NCBI GenBank assembly: GCA_964035545.1
Contig: OZ037771.1
Coordinates: forward strand, 9,100,408-9,164,407
Reading direction: 5' to 3'
Source: Bugula neritina
Taxonomy: Eukaryota; Bryozoa; Gymnolaemata; Cheilostomatida; Bugulidae
DNA: 64,000 bases
A model generated the notes under the pieces. That model did not search any database, was not told where the DNA came from, and saw nothing but the letters and a program-made list of their open reading frames with translations. Position numbers and translations under genes: made by a program. Below are positions 1-31,914 of the stretch, piece after piece; within the stretch, counting starts at the first letter, position 1, and the number at the start of each line of letters is the position of its first letter.

Positions 1-779
1 CGGAAAAATGGAGTGAGGACTTCATCGATTCACTTGCATCTAAAACAAAAAAAGTTTAACTATATATCACTCACTTCTCAACGTGAAGCCCCCGAGAGTT
101 ATAAACTATGCTTGAACAAGAGTATGAAAAGAGTAAAATTATTTGATGGTCTGTCTGAAACCCATCAAGTGTTAAAACATAATATATTGCTCATGAAGTC
201 AAAAAAAACATTTATAAATATTATAGAAATTGTATATAACATTTTTAGCATTTGCATAAAACAAATAGAATATGCTTCAATTAGAGATAAACAGCACCTT
301 GTAAGTGTAAAATATTTGTAGTAAAAAACTTAGCTTTGCCAAAACCAAAAACCCAGGCTTTTATGAAATTATATCAAATGACTACACTTTTAAAGTGGAC
401 ATTCTTATAATTAATCGCTTACCATTGCCTTAAATTTACTATTTGTAGACTATTTATACCCATCATACTAAAATATTAACACTGTCTAGAAACCTGAAAT
501 CTTTGTGCTAGAAAATCAAATCAAACTAGCATCAAAGCCCCAATGTTGAAAAATCAGCTACATTAGGCTGATCATGCTTTCAGGACAAAAAGCAATCATC
601 TGCCAAAATGGTTCTGTTTGGTGAACTGCGTGGTGACCAACAGAACATCAGCGTGGTTTTATAGAAAAATTATAAGACTTAAGGTTGCACTACAGCATTT
701 GGACAAGACTTGCTTTTAACTATTTATTATATAGTGTCAGCATTTTAGGATGAACTCCATACAGGTTTTAAAATCTGGA
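1..779. other. Gene-free AT-rich stretch
   Basis: I see no coding exon with splice borders, no tandem array and no transposon ends. The open frame on the plus strand at 13-321 has no recognisable motif and no splice context, and I treat it as chance. Confidence 0.4.
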
Positions 780-1240
780 AAAGACTGATAATTTCTTCAT
801 ATGCTGCTATCTGATATTTCCACTCGAGCCATTCTGTGAGCTTGTCCATGAGTGACATTGTTTTCAACCACCAACTTCACGATTTTTTCAATATTGTTGA
901 TCTGATTCACTGCTCTAACATTCGTTGATTGAGGTTGGTCTGAGTTTTCTGAGCTCTCTACGCAGTATAGGCAGTGCCAACGTACCCCTTGCTGGCTATC
1001 TTGGTTACTGTTAATATTTCATTGGGACGTAGATCCTGACACTTTTGACTTTAATTTTCCTACTCTTCCTCCCTCTGTAGTGTGCACTCAGATTCACCAC
1101 AGGTAGCACATTTTCCCTCACGGCTTCAATTTTGGTCCTCAGTCCCCGCAACCAACTGACAGCTGTTTAGTCTTGCCAGGTGTAGGTTGAGATAAAACTG
1201 AACCTGATATCATTTTCTTCCAATTCACAGGGACCGTTGT
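780..1240 (-). mobile_element. Degenerate transposon-like block (uncertain)
   Basis: Base composition here is less AT-rich than around it. The minus strand, read with stops ignored, gives protein-like text, including WHCLYC followed by an Asn/Gln/Val-rich stretch such as VNQINNIEKIVKLVVENNV. A Cys pair followed by a coiled-coil-like stretch is the kind of thing seen in ORF1/gag-like proteins of retroelements. Stops break the frame, so it would be dead. The family assignment is inference; an old processed pseudogene is an alternative. Confidence 0.2.
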
Positions 1241-1284
1241 TGTTCACAAACAAATGCAATGTTGATTGCTTCTTTTGATGATGA

Positions 1285-2080
1285 TTGATTATCAATAACA
1301 ATAAGTATCAGTATGACTGCGAATATCAGTATCAGTATGTTAATGTCAATGTGATTATTATTAATTATTATCAATTAGTATTAGTATTACCATTAGGTTG
1401 TTGTCAAAATTATCCTGTTCTCAGGGTCGCTAGTTTTGGTAATTATTATTATATTAATATAAACTAAAACAGTATCAATATGAATACAGCAAAATATATT
1501 CAGCAATGTGCTCTAAATGGACTTAGAGGCAGTCCCTAGTTTTTATGATAATTTTGATTCAATATTCATAATGATAAATATTCGAATTATCATTTTTATT
1601 TTTATGTCAAGACGCCATCGCCATGACCTCAGAAATTTTGATAATGATAATCTGATTAATCGTAATACTAATAAATATAACTATACCTATAGTATAGGTA
1701 TAAGTATTGCATTTAATTGTACTATTACTATACTAATAGTAATACTAATACTGTAATACAGTAAGTGTAACAGTAATACTAATAGTAATACTTATACTTA
1801 TAGTTATACTTATACTAACACTGACTGTACACTAAGTTAGTGATACTCATACACTGATACAGTCACTAGTCAGTCAGTATCATACACTCATACAGTCATA
1901 CTCATACTGTAAGTCAAAGTGTTACTCAGTTAGTGACTAACACTTTGACTTACAGTAACAGTATCAGTGTGAGTATCAGTATCAGTATCAGTATGACTAT
2001 CACTATGATACTGCTATGAGTATGAGTATGACTCAAGTATGAGTAGGAGTATACTTGAGTTATACTATCAGAGTATCAGT
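1285..2080. repeat. Scrambled short-motif region (AGTATC / GTAATACT family)
   Basis: This is low-complexity DNA made of shuffled 5-7-mers such as agtatc, gtaata, cttatact and cagtca, in both orientations and without one clean period. It looks like an old, eroded microsatellite or minisatellite. It contains a 20-bp perfect inverted repeat at 1905-1924 and 1938-1957. Confidence 0.5.
1905..1957. repeat. Inverted repeat, 20-bp arms with 13-nt loop
   Basis: The arm at 1905-1924 is the exact reverse complement of 1938-1957; the 13-nt loop is 1925-1937. It sits inside scrambled repetitive sequence, so it may be a by-product of repeat turnover in both orientations. Confidence 0.7.
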
Positions 2081-2099
2081 ATCATTGTGATTGCATCAA

Positions 2100-3560
2100 C
2101 TAATAATAATATTAATAACTTAAACTAAAACTATGCTATGTTAATATTTTAACTTTCAGTAAACTCTGATAGGTGATATCATATTATAATAATGAATATT
2201 AACAATAATATAATTAAATTACTATTAAAGTCTAATTCCTTTCTAAACTCTCACCTTCCCCCATTTTTTGATGCGGCTTTGGAATTATTCTCTTTTAAAT
2301 GCGTGCAGACTAAGTGAGACTTCAGATAAATAGATACAGCCACTGAACTGAAACTGGCGGCGTCGTTCAATGGATACAGCGCTCAGAGAGTACACGAAAA
2401 TTAGAGACAACTCCTAAGTGAAGCGGTATGAATTATGATGATTATAATAATATTATTATGATCATCAAAAGTGTCCAATTATTATGTACGGCGTGCGCGT
2501 ATCGACTGTCAAAAAGCAACTAATATAATATAATTGCAATTATAAATTATAATAAAATTATCTGCAACAGAGTATTGCATTAGAACTTATAAGTATACAT
2601 AAAAGTGCTGCAAGCTAAGATTAAATTGAGGCCATAGCCTATTTGTTACAGAAAGACCTTAACCCACTAGTATAGGGACAAAACAGCAGCCTAGTCTATA
2701 TAGTTTGTATAGTCTTTATAGTTCAGTCTAGATTGATCTTTATCAATCTGTGTAAGAAAAATTTTCTGTTTAACATGATCATTAGAATACTTGCAGACTA
2801 CACATATATCTCTATAAATTATATATAGCTAGAGGTTCTTAGTGTGTAAAGCTATTATAAGAGAGGGGAGGGAGAGGAGGAAGGCAGATTTGACACATGT
2901 TTAATGTAAGCTGATGGCATAAATGACTAAACTATATTTCGAGGTAATTACAAACAATTCTTCTAAACTGTATGCACTGCACGCAAGAAAAATTATATGG
3001 CAGAGTTAGCAGCCCTGGCTAAGTAAACGTAATATTGTTGATCATGATTGTCAATAATAAACTGTTGATCAGAGTGTAAAACTCTGGAAAATAATATTAT
3101 AGAGTGCCTCTACAAATAAATTAATGTTTCCAATTTCAAAATTCATTCTTGACTAGACAACTGCATTATTCGTAGTCAGAATGGCAAATAATTATATGTC
3201 TCAACATGTAAGAGAATAGTAATGCATAAACTTTAATTGTTGATGTTTGTGTTTCATTTAACCACATGTCACGGACATTACATGTAGCTGCTGCAGCAGT
3301 TTAGTGTATATTGTCAATACCAATGTATAGTTATCATTAATGTCTGACTGAGGCCATATTAGGTTTTTACATTCCATTCTGATTGTTTATAATTAATTAT
3401 TTGAGTAATTTTATTTATATGAGTATATGCTCAGCCTCAAGTATAGTTTATCATATATGAATTTTTTCGCACATTCTCTCTGGCTTAGAGGACATGACAA
3501 AATATACCCAGTACCTAATAAAGAGTATCTTGAACGACTAATTAATGCAGTGCATCTTTT
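2100..3560. other. AT-rich stretch without recognised gene
   Basis: Nothing firm is seen. A purine-rich run at 2861-2885 becomes a strong pyrimidine tract before an AG on the minus strand, and could be an acceptor for the doubtful minus-strand exon at 3567-3714. Short GC-richer patches at 2345-2410 and 2480-2510 are unassigned. Confidence 0.35.
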
Positions 3561-3566
3561 ACTTAC

Positions 3567-3714
3567 CAACATCTACAACCACAATAACAATAATTGTGAT
3601 AAAGACAGCAGTTAGGGCATACGTGCTGTTCTCTATAATATGCTCATGCTGAGCAGAAGTGTTAGCATAAAAATTAATGTTATTATGCACTATGCAGTCG
3701 AGACAACCATTCAT
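3567..3714 (-). CDS. Possible exon of an unrecognised small membrane protein
   Basis: On the minus strand an ATG at 3714 (context gccATGA) opens 49 codons that run to a good donor (gttg|gtaagt, exon end at 3567, phase 1). The peptide begins MNGCLDC and ends in a hydrophobic stretch, ALTAVFITIIVIVVVDV, that could span a membrane. A downstream acceptor after a long pyrimidine tract, with exon resuming at 2851, would add about seven codons and a TAG stop at 2829-2831. That would give a single-pass protein of about 57 residues. The frame is also open upstream to 3801. I do not recognise the family, and chance is a serious alternative. Confidence 0.25.
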
Positions 3715-4079
3715 GGCAAAATGCCGACGAGAGTTATACTCTTTTAATTTTTCGACTCCAGAGTCTACTTTTCGAGCTGTTCTAAAGTCTTTGTTTAACA
3801 ATAATAAACAAAATTAAAAATGATATTTTTATTTTTATGCCATAAATTGTTTAATATAAAAACACATGTATGTATCTTTCAATTTGTCTTTGCTTTTATT
3901 AGAGAGTTTCAACAGTTTCCGGACAACTAAACAACTAGCGGTAAGTCAGTTGAGACTATATTTATAATTTTATTTAACTCTTCCTAAACCTTATACTTAT
4001 GTCTTATAGTGCATCTGTTTGGCATTTGTCAAATAAATGTAATCATAATGTGTTTTAGGTGCATTTGAACTAATTTGTT

Positions 4080-5130
4080 TTTATTGAGTGTGATGATTAC
4101 TCATACTGTTAGTGTTGGTAACTAAGAGTAAAACTAAAAGTAAGAGTAAGACTAACTCTAAGTCAAAGTGAAAGTCACTAACTCTAAGACTTATCGTAGA
4201 CTAAGAGTAAGAGTTAGTCTAACAGTTACACTTACAGTATGAGTAACACTAACTTTAAGAGCAAGACTAAGAGTAAGACTAAGAGAAAAAGTCTTACGTT
4301 ACTGTAAAAGTGTTTCACTTTGAGTTTGACTCAAACTTTCATGACACTGACAGTGACTTACGTATTTAAATTGAAATACAAGTTTAGATATATCCTCTAC
4401 TGAGCTTGCAGTTTTAGTTTACTTTACATTTAGCCCTAGGCGTTTAGTTTAATTTTAAGTTTTAGTTTAAAGTAATGAAATACATGTTGATGTTTACGTT
4501 ACAGTTACACTATTAGTATTACTGTTAGCAAGTGTGTTACTGTTAGTGTTAGTGTTACACATTGATTTGGACTTAGTAGGTTACACTTACTGTGACTAAC
4601 AGTTACAGTGTTAATTTTACCATTGGTGTTACTATTACTAATAATACTATTACTATTAGTACTACTAGTGTTTAGTGTTACTGTTACAGTCAAACTCAAT
4701 GTCATGATGATATTCATAATGATAAGAAGTTAACTGACTATGAGTTACAGTAACTGTAAGTGAGAGTGTGTAACTAACTCTAAAACTTGCACTTACTCTT
4801 CCCTTTACTCATTTGCTCTTATTCTTATAGTTCGGAAAAGAGGTCGGTCACTCATAGTCATTATGATTGTAATTATTACTTTAATTACGGCTATCACAAT
4901 TTTAATGACTATAATAGTGACAATGTGAATAAATTCATTTCAATACTGAATATAAATACTAAGTTAAACAAAGTCATAGTGTTGCACTATACACTTAATT
5001 TTAGTTTTACAGTTACCGTATGACTATATGAGTATGCAATAATACACTGATTTTAAGTCTAACATCTATCCTATACTAATACAGTATGATTATACTTCTG
5101 CTAATACTTGTAGGTATACTTATACTTCAA
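4080..5130. repeat. Second scrambled short-motif region (CTAAGAGT / GTTACT family)
   Basis: This is low-complexity sequence built of ctaagagtaaga, agtgtta, ttactgt and relatives in both orientations. It resembles 1285-2080 in style but uses a different motif mix. It holds no plausible exon. Short open frames in it are by-products of the simple composition. Confidence 0.45.
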
Positions 5131-6840
5131 GTTTATTACTTGATGATAATCTTACAGTTATGCCTATAGCAATACTCAATACTTATTATTTGAAAACGAC
5201 TTTAATTTCTGTCAAGCCTAATGTTGAAGAATATTGTGCTTACACTAGGCACTTGAAAATGTATATATGGTATATTATAATTTATATTTATATTAATCTT
5301 CATTTATACAAACAATTACTATTTGCATTAATAATTATCCATTTATTATTACTTTATTATTACATTGATGGTTTATATATTTTAAGTTATGACTTTTGAT
5401 TCAATATGAATATCCAGTAATTGACGTGTTGAATTATAATTGAGAATACTGTTAAAAAGGTATTTCACATTAATATTAAAGCTAAAAGTGTGGTTCACAT
5501 GATTATCATTATAACAATGACAATGTGTGTTAGCCACTCAGACATATTATAATGACAAGCATATTATAGTCTGAATACCACAGGTAGGTTTGCCTAGGTA
5601 TATGTCTATGGCTTTGTGCTTGGTATAGCTGCTAACTTGATTAATATGGAAATCAAGCTATTACTGAAAAACTAATAGTATAAAACTTGGATTAAGTTTA
5701 AACTAATATATATCCCACAGTGAACAATTCTCAGCAGATATTTTATTTTATGTAAAACTAGGTTGTTTTGATTCTAGATTGTTTATATATAAATTTTACA
5801 TTAATAAAACTGTATCTTACTTTTAATTTTTAGCAGCACTAACTTGTACCTGTAAATTATATTCTAGCTTGTGCTATGGTTTCACTCATTAAATTATGTC
5901 TACATATTATAAAACATAGATTAGGCTCCTTTGCTTGCCAGTAGCGTTTGAGACTGAAACACTAGTTATAATCTATAGTCTGTAACATACTCATCATATT
6001 TGTTGAACTACCTATCAAGTCAAAAAGTATTTTTATAGTTTTTCAACAAGGCCTATCCGGTTTGCTTGTGTGACATAGTAAATTTCTAAACTTATAAATT
6101 TCTTCTTGCGATTTTGACATTGCAAAATTGCCTAATATTTATATGTAGTATATTCATGTTGAATTCATGTGAAATTTAACAAATGAAAGTGAATGTTAAA
6201 AAAGGTGTATTGTTCAAGGAACAAAAGTTTTATAATTTGAACTTTTGATGAGAAAGAGATTTTTGCTTTAATTTATTTTTTTGACTCGCTCTTTGCTATC
6301 TACTTGAAAAAAAGATCATCCTTTACAGAAATGTCTCATTTTGTACAAAAACAAGCCTGATATAGTTTTGCTTTAAATTTTACTCTTCCTATACTTTCCT
6401 GTGCTTGTGTGGCACCATCCAGCTAATCGTAAACATTGTTTTTAGAGGCTTTCTGGGTGGTCAATAAGTGGTCCTGTTGGTTAATATATTATGGCAGTAA
6501 TCTGATAAGCAAAGGTATGGTGATAGTTTATGATCTTTCAAAAGTAAAATTATCATGAGTTTGCAGTACACCTTATACAGCCACTGTTAATTCAATGAAA
6601 ATTAACAAGTCTGGTTGTATGTATGTATGCGTCATATCATAAAGTGTTCTCTTCAATTCCACAGCACTGAGCTTGTCAAAAATGTTTTGCTGTGAAAACG
6701 CTAAAAATTAAGTTGATTACACGAGTATGAAATTCACATATGTGACCCAGGCAGTCAGAAAAGCACTTTGTGACAAAATTCAAATTTTTAGTTAATGCTT
6801 GATTCTTATTTGCCTCTTTATACTGATTGATTTGCAGTTT
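5130..6840. other. AT-rich upstream region of the transporter gene
   Basis: No coding exon, repeat array or transposon ends are recognised. The 5' untranslated exon(s) and promoter of the SLC36-like gene probably lie here or just downstream, but I cannot place them. Confidence 0.35.
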
Positions 6841-6841
6841 A

Positions 6842-6891
6842 AATTTTTGAAATCGGACTACTATTATAATAGTAGTCCGATTTCAAAAATT
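6842..6891. repeat. Perfect 50-bp palindrome
   Basis: Bases 6842-6866 are exactly complementary, in inverted order, to 6867-6891, with no spacer. The centre is ctatta|taatag. It ends about 145 bp before the first coding exon of the transporter gene. It can fold into a 25-bp hairpin or cruciform. I see no flanking target-site duplication that would mark it as a MITE. Confidence 0.9.
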
Positions 6892-7034
6892 CAAATGCTT
6901 TTGAGATCTTAACAGGTAAATAGCTCCGATATTTTATGATCAGATTTGGTAGGATGCCAATATTTTCAACAGGCTAAAGTATAAATGTTAAGTTGTTGAT
7001 GGACTGTTATAGGTCTATCAAACAGGCAGGAGAT

Positions 7035-18208
<11,174 letters not shown>

Positions 18209-18863
18209 CATTCCACAAACTACTGTTCTAGCTAGGTAACTGAGGGTTGGTTGTAGGACTCCCTCTCCCTTATAGTATAAGTAACTCAGTCTGTGGAACA
18301 GGGCTAGGTTTGAGAAGTATTTATTGTGTGTGGGTTACTCTATCATTCCATCTGTATTTTACTAGAATTGGATTCATAGGTTGGCTCATATTGGTTTGAT
18401 CTGTGAAGTGAACCAAATCCAAATCTTTCACTTCTAGTATAGACTTGAATTAATGGCTGTTCCTATACACACCTATTATATATGTGTACATTTGAAGTGC
18501 CTGTAGCCAGTAAGGGTATAGTGAGTATAGTATGAGTACTCATCCTCTAATGTTATACACTTATACTTGCAAGGGTTGGGGAAAAGTTGTTGATATGTAA
18601 GTATTTTAGACCCAAGAGTTGCATAACCCTAGGGCAGGCCTGTCCAACAGGTGGCCCCAGAATACCTTAAATTGTTCTTTTCAATTTCTGTCCCCCACCC
18701 ATCTGATACTCAAACACAAAATTTATAGGTTTCCCTCTCCCCCCCCCCCATCTGATACTCCCAATACAAATACATCGGTTTTTTTATAAACATTTTTCGC
18801 TTGATATGCTACTGTTTTTTGTCTCGCTACAAGTTTAACTTGAATTTTATCTTTCTTTGTTTG

Positions 18864-18869
18864 AATAAA
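18864..18869 (+). terminator. Candidate polyadenylation signal AATAAA (proximal)
   Basis: AATAAA about 660 bp after the transporter stop codon. In such AT-rich DNA one hexamer is weak evidence. Confidence 0.3.
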
Positions 18870-19241
18870 TTGACCTTAATTTTGCTAGCTGATAGATGTA
18901 TTTGTATTTATAATACATTTGTATAATGTTTCATAAATTGAGTGACTTAACCTTTACCAACAGTCCGAGCTTTACTACCACTGCAGCTGTAGTTGTTTTA
19001 TTATTTAGCAAGTATATTTATTAGCGTTGTGTAATGAATAAGCAGGATTATGTCTCCTAGCAGATAGAGTATTGTATATGTTGAATAATGTTCAATAACT
19101 CATTTATATAGTTATTGAAGAATAATTCAGTCATTTTTAACCTTTCCATTTGTACCATGGCCTGTTTAGATTATATATTTTGTGAAAGTCATATTATTTT
19201 TAAAATTAAAACTGTTTTGCCTGCTGGGCAGTGTGATGGTA

Positions 19242-19247
19242 AATAAA
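19242..19247 (+). terminator. Candidate polyadenylation signal AATAAA (distal)
   Basis: AATAAA in ggtaaataaagattt, about 1.03 kb after the transporter stop, followed within 40 bp by T/GT-rich sequence (attcccatgtaccaatgctc). Confidence 0.35.
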
Positions 19248-19394
19248 GATTTATTCCCATGTACCAATGCTCTGTATAATTCCAACTAAAAGAATCTTCC
19301 ATAAAAATGTAAATGAAATTCAGTTATAATAATTTCAATTCTCTTTTTGCGTTATCAGGTATAGTAAGCATATACCTCGCCTACATAATAAGCA

Positions 19395-19525
19395 TTTGTC
19401 TATCCTGTGTGTATAGCATGTGTGTATAGCGTGTGTCTATAGCATGTGTGTATAGCATGTGTGTATATCATGTGTGTATAGCACGTGTGTATAGCACGTG
19501 TGTATAGCACGTGTGTATAGCATAT
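19395..19525. repeat. 13-bp minisatellite (gtgtgtatagcat)
   Basis: About nine units with catgtg/cacgtg variants in the convergent intergenic region. Confidence 0.88.
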
Positions 19526-19544
19526 GTATCTGTGTGATTTGGCC

Positions 19545-19550
19545 TTTATT
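19545..19550 (-). terminator. Candidate polyadenylation signal for the first beta-like gene
   Basis: AATAAA on the minus strand, about 450 bp beyond the stop codon at 20002. Position is plausible, but the evidence is one hexamer. Confidence 0.3.
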
Positions 19551-20001
19551 GAAAATTCAGTCATCACTTATTTAATTGAAATTGACATCATGTGAAAAAT
19601 TGTTTTCAAACTACTATAACGGTTGCCTTGCAAATTTGATTTTTTCAGATCCAACAAGAAATATTTGTCCATAGTATAACAAAAATAAATAAGAGGCTAG
19701 CAACATGTTGAGATTAAATCACGGATGTACAGCGTGCCTACCGTAACTTATACACAGCTCTGTTAAACCAACCATTCACTCACAAATAGAAGGAAAAATT
19801 TAATGGTTAGGAATTCATGTTATGTTGAGAAACTGCAGTGTAATGTTTTGGTGCAATAAATTCTCCAAGTCGTTTCAAACTGATTTTTATGGAGCCTAAT
19901 GCAATCAGCTTGCAGCTCCCTTGTGGTTATTTGAACTCGTCAGAAATTCCAGATACAACTACACATTTATAACATGATTTACACAACTCAGTTCATCAAT
20001 G

Positions 20002-28409
<8,408 letters not shown>

Positions 28410-28599
28410 GGTGCGTGAGCTAGTCTTGTTTCATTCTTAGTCAAACCTGCAACAGTTTTATCATTAAAATAAAAATATTTCTGTGTGTAATGACAATCAG
28501 CCTCTATACCTTCTTATGATAAAGGTGTTTTAAAAATACAAAACTATTTTCTATTTCACAAGAGCTGGCAACAGCACTTAGAAAAATGTTTCTGTCAGC

Positions 28600-28960
28600 A
28601 GTAGGCATAGCAATTTTATAGTAGCAGTAGTTATAAAAAAATTTATAGTATAGCAGTAACTATAGCAAATCATACTGTAGCAATAGACATAACAGGTTAT
28701 ACAGTAGCAGTATTAATAGCAAACTAAACAGTAGCAGTATTAATAGCAAACTAAACAGTAGCAGTATTAATTAATAGCAAACTATACAGTAACAGTACCT
28801 ATAGCAAACTATACAGTAGCAGTACCTATAGCAAGTTATAACAGTAGCAGTATTTATAGCAAACTATACAGTAGCAGTACCTATAGCAAGTTATAACAGT
28901 AGCAGTATTTATAGCAAGTTATACAGTAGCAGTATTTATAGCAAGTTATAGCAGTATTTA
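28600..28960. repeat. Degenerate 26-28-bp minisatellite (agcagtatttatagcaaactatacagt)
   Basis: About 12 units 0.2-0.55 kb upstream of the start codon of beta-like paralogue A, possibly in its 5' UTR intron or promoter region. Confidence 0.88.
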
Positions 28961-31914
28961 AGGCACTCACACTAGACCTGGTTGTACCTCTGTCCTCTTT
29001 CAGGCTACTTGAAGAAATGGAATGACAATTAGCTAAAGACTGAGCTGCAAGTCAATTCAATCAATAATCAGCTGTGATGTAATTTTTATTTTGTGACATG
29101 ACTTTCAAGCACCATTCTTTTATAGTCACTATTGACGCAGCTGTGTAGTATGCAGATACAGCATGCAATTACAGACTGCAGCTGGAGGAGGCACAAGATG
29201 CCAAAGTAGATGGTCATTCACATTCATATGGGTATTTACTACTTTTTTAGGGAAAAGCAAAGTTGGGTGTTGAAAATATTGTGTGCTAGTGAAATACACT
29301 GCATGTGGCTTTCTGTACTTTTAAGTTTTGTTTCAAACAGAGCTGGACGTGGTGGGCCGGGGCGAGGCAGGGCAGAGCAGAGCAGAGCAGGGTATAACAC
29401 TTCTTGCAGTGATTTTAGATTAAAAGCCATAACCTATAGACTGAGAAGCATTTGCCCTCCCAACTGTGTCACTTTCATACCCAAGTGTGCTTCATGCTTG
29501 CGCTGCTAATTACAAAATTAACCAACATATACTTTGCCTGTAGGACATTATAAGCAAAAAGTGATAGCATAGCAATGCTTGCTGACATGCCCATGAACCT
29601 AGTTTTGTTCTGTGAAATATGTGGCAGCAATATCATTAGTCATAAGATATGTTTAAATGCATATATTAATGGCTTTTCACTGTAGCTTCTGCCAGGGTAT
29701 TCACTCATAATTCTGTGAACTACTTATATAAAGCATTTCTAGTAAATTAAAAAGTTGTTCGATCATCTGACAAGCACCATGCTCTGAGAGTTTTATTGTG
29801 ATGTAACCTTTCATTGTAAAGATACTTCAATCTTAGTCCTAGTTGTACAACCATATAATTCTGCCAATGTCTCATACATTAGAGTGATACACTTTCCTGC
29901 ATTAACTATTTTATACTTACAGATATTTTAAGCTGTTTTGCTCTTTCGGGAGTGTTTCCAAATAATTAAAGCTGTCAAAACTACTCAAAGCGCCTCTTAC
30001 TTCTCATCTGCTCACTTGGTATATAAAAAATGTCAGTAGTTTGAGAAAAACATTCAACTACGCAAAAACCTTTCTATCGATTAAATATAATGTAAGAATT
30101 TTTATTGGCATGGAAGAATTGCTAATAGCAAAATGCATATACTTTATAATTTCATTAAATCATTAATAAAAGCTTATTTAGCATAACATCCTGGGAATAT
30201 AAATTAATATAATAGTTAATTTTGTGCTATTTTCTAAAGAGAATCTTTCTCATATATGTAGTGGCGTACAATATTAAATAGCCTTAGCTCTTCAAGATTG
30301 TTGAGAAATAGGAGTAAAATTTTTAACCCTCCAAAGATTGAAAAGTTGAATTGCAAAAACACCTTAGATTATATTATGCCTGAATCGCTATATTATATGT
30401 GAGGATTGAGTACAAGTCTTAGTGGTCATGCTGATTGAAGGTATGTTCAATTAAATTGAGCTGTGTAGTTTGTAGTGTAGAGTTGTGTAGTTTGTACCGT
30501 AGAGTTGTGTAGTTTGTAGTGTAGAGTTGTGTAGTTTGTATTGTAGAGCTGTGTAGTTTGTATTGTAAAGCTGTGTAGTTTGTAGTGTAGAGTTGTGTAG
30601 TTTGTTTTGTAAAGCTGTGTAGTTTGTAGTGTAGAGTTGTGTAATTTGTAGTGTAGAGCTGTGTAGTTTGTTTTGTAGAGCTGTGTAGTTTGTAGTAAAA
30701 CATATGCCAGATGCCAAATTCTTGCCATATACATTGAGTGCGCCATGTAATAGGTGAGCACACAGACAACATATGTTGAAATATAGTTAAGTAAAGCAGA
30801 TTTGAATTAGGACCCTATAATTATAACCTCACAACATGTTAAATTATTTAATGCAAAAAGCACCTAGTTAGTGTATTCAACTTATTTCTACTTCATTAAT
30901 GCTGTTCCAACGTATAGAAGGTTGCATGGCAATATTATAAACTGTTTTTGTAGTTGAAATATTTTACTAACTATAATGTATTGATCAGTGGGTAAAACTC
31001 AGACTAAACTTTCAGCTGTTATTTAGTTAAATTACAATAACATACTCAGGATTACCTCTATATAAAATTCAGTCCTAATAATAATTCAAAAATATGAAAG
31101 ATTATTGAAAAATTGCAAGTGATTGGTTTTAAACTGCTGAATTTTTTTTCTTAATATTTTTAACGTAACTCACATATCTTATTTCTAACTATATATATGT
31201 TAAAACATTTCCCCCCCCCCCCGACTTTGCTTTGCAGAAGCTGTTTTCTGTACAAGTTTATTGTTCATACACACCAACAGTCATATGTAAAATTTTTGTT
31301 GTACTGCTATATTTTATTATTTTTCAAAAAATATATTCATGTTACATTAAATGAACATAATATCAAACACTAGAGCTAATAGACTTGGTGAGTATAATGC
31401 TCTACAGGAGAAGACAACTTAATTGTATAAGCTAGAAAAATATAGTTTCAGCATTAGTAGAGTAATAGCTGCAACAAACTTGAACAAAAATAAAAATCTG
31501 CTATATCGATTTTTATACTGACACAAATATATATAAACATAATACATATGTATATGAAAATATATAGTATATATTGAGCCTTAAAACTATAATTAATTAG
31601 ATGTATTAAATATAAAATATGTCATAGACATATTACATAAGCATATTACATATTTTGCAAATTGAATCGCCTTTTACAGAAAATGATCATACCTATAGAT
31701 AATAAGTTTTAAAGAAACTTTAACTGTTGATCTTACTTTGCATAAATACATAAACATGATATGCTCAATGCTCCAAAATATGCTGTAATAATGTCTATAA
31801 GTGGGATTACAGCCATATATATAGTATGTAATTCAATCTAATTAGTCTGTACTGGAGAGGGGAGAGGGACTGCTGAGAGGCAAAGTTAAGGCAAAATTCA
31901 ACTTACTGAATGAC
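28961..31914. other. Intergenic region between the two beta-like genes
   Basis: About 3 kb between the 5' end of paralogue A and the stop of paralogue B. It holds a GC/purine-rich patch (29340-29395, gcagagcagagcagagcag), the 22-bp minisatellite at 30455-30700 and a run of 12 C at 31211-31222. No coding exon is recognised. A possible 5' UTR donor for paralogue A lies at 28986-28987 (gag|gtacaac). Confidence 0.5.
30455..30700. repeat. 22-bp minisatellite (gtgtagtttgtagtgtagagtt)
   Basis: About 11 units. Minus-strand Thr/Tyr/Leu-rich open frames here are artefacts of the repeat. Confidence 0.93.

Larger units (their letters stand above)
18209..20001. other. Convergent 3' UTR / intergenic region
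   Basis: It lies between the stop of the transporter (+) and the stop of the first beta receptor gene (-). It contains AATAAA on the plus strand at 18864-18869 and 19242-19247, and on the minus strand at 19545-19550. A run of 11 C at 18739-18749 sits in a short duplicated segment (catctgatactc). Confidence 0.5.

Noticed and set aside
13-321. 102-codon plus-strand frame at the left end
   Set aside because: Lys/Ile/Asn-rich composition expected from AT-rich DNA, with no motif or splice support.
3427-3615. 62-codon plus-strand frame
   Set aside because: It overlaps the better-supported minus-strand exon and has no splice or motif support.
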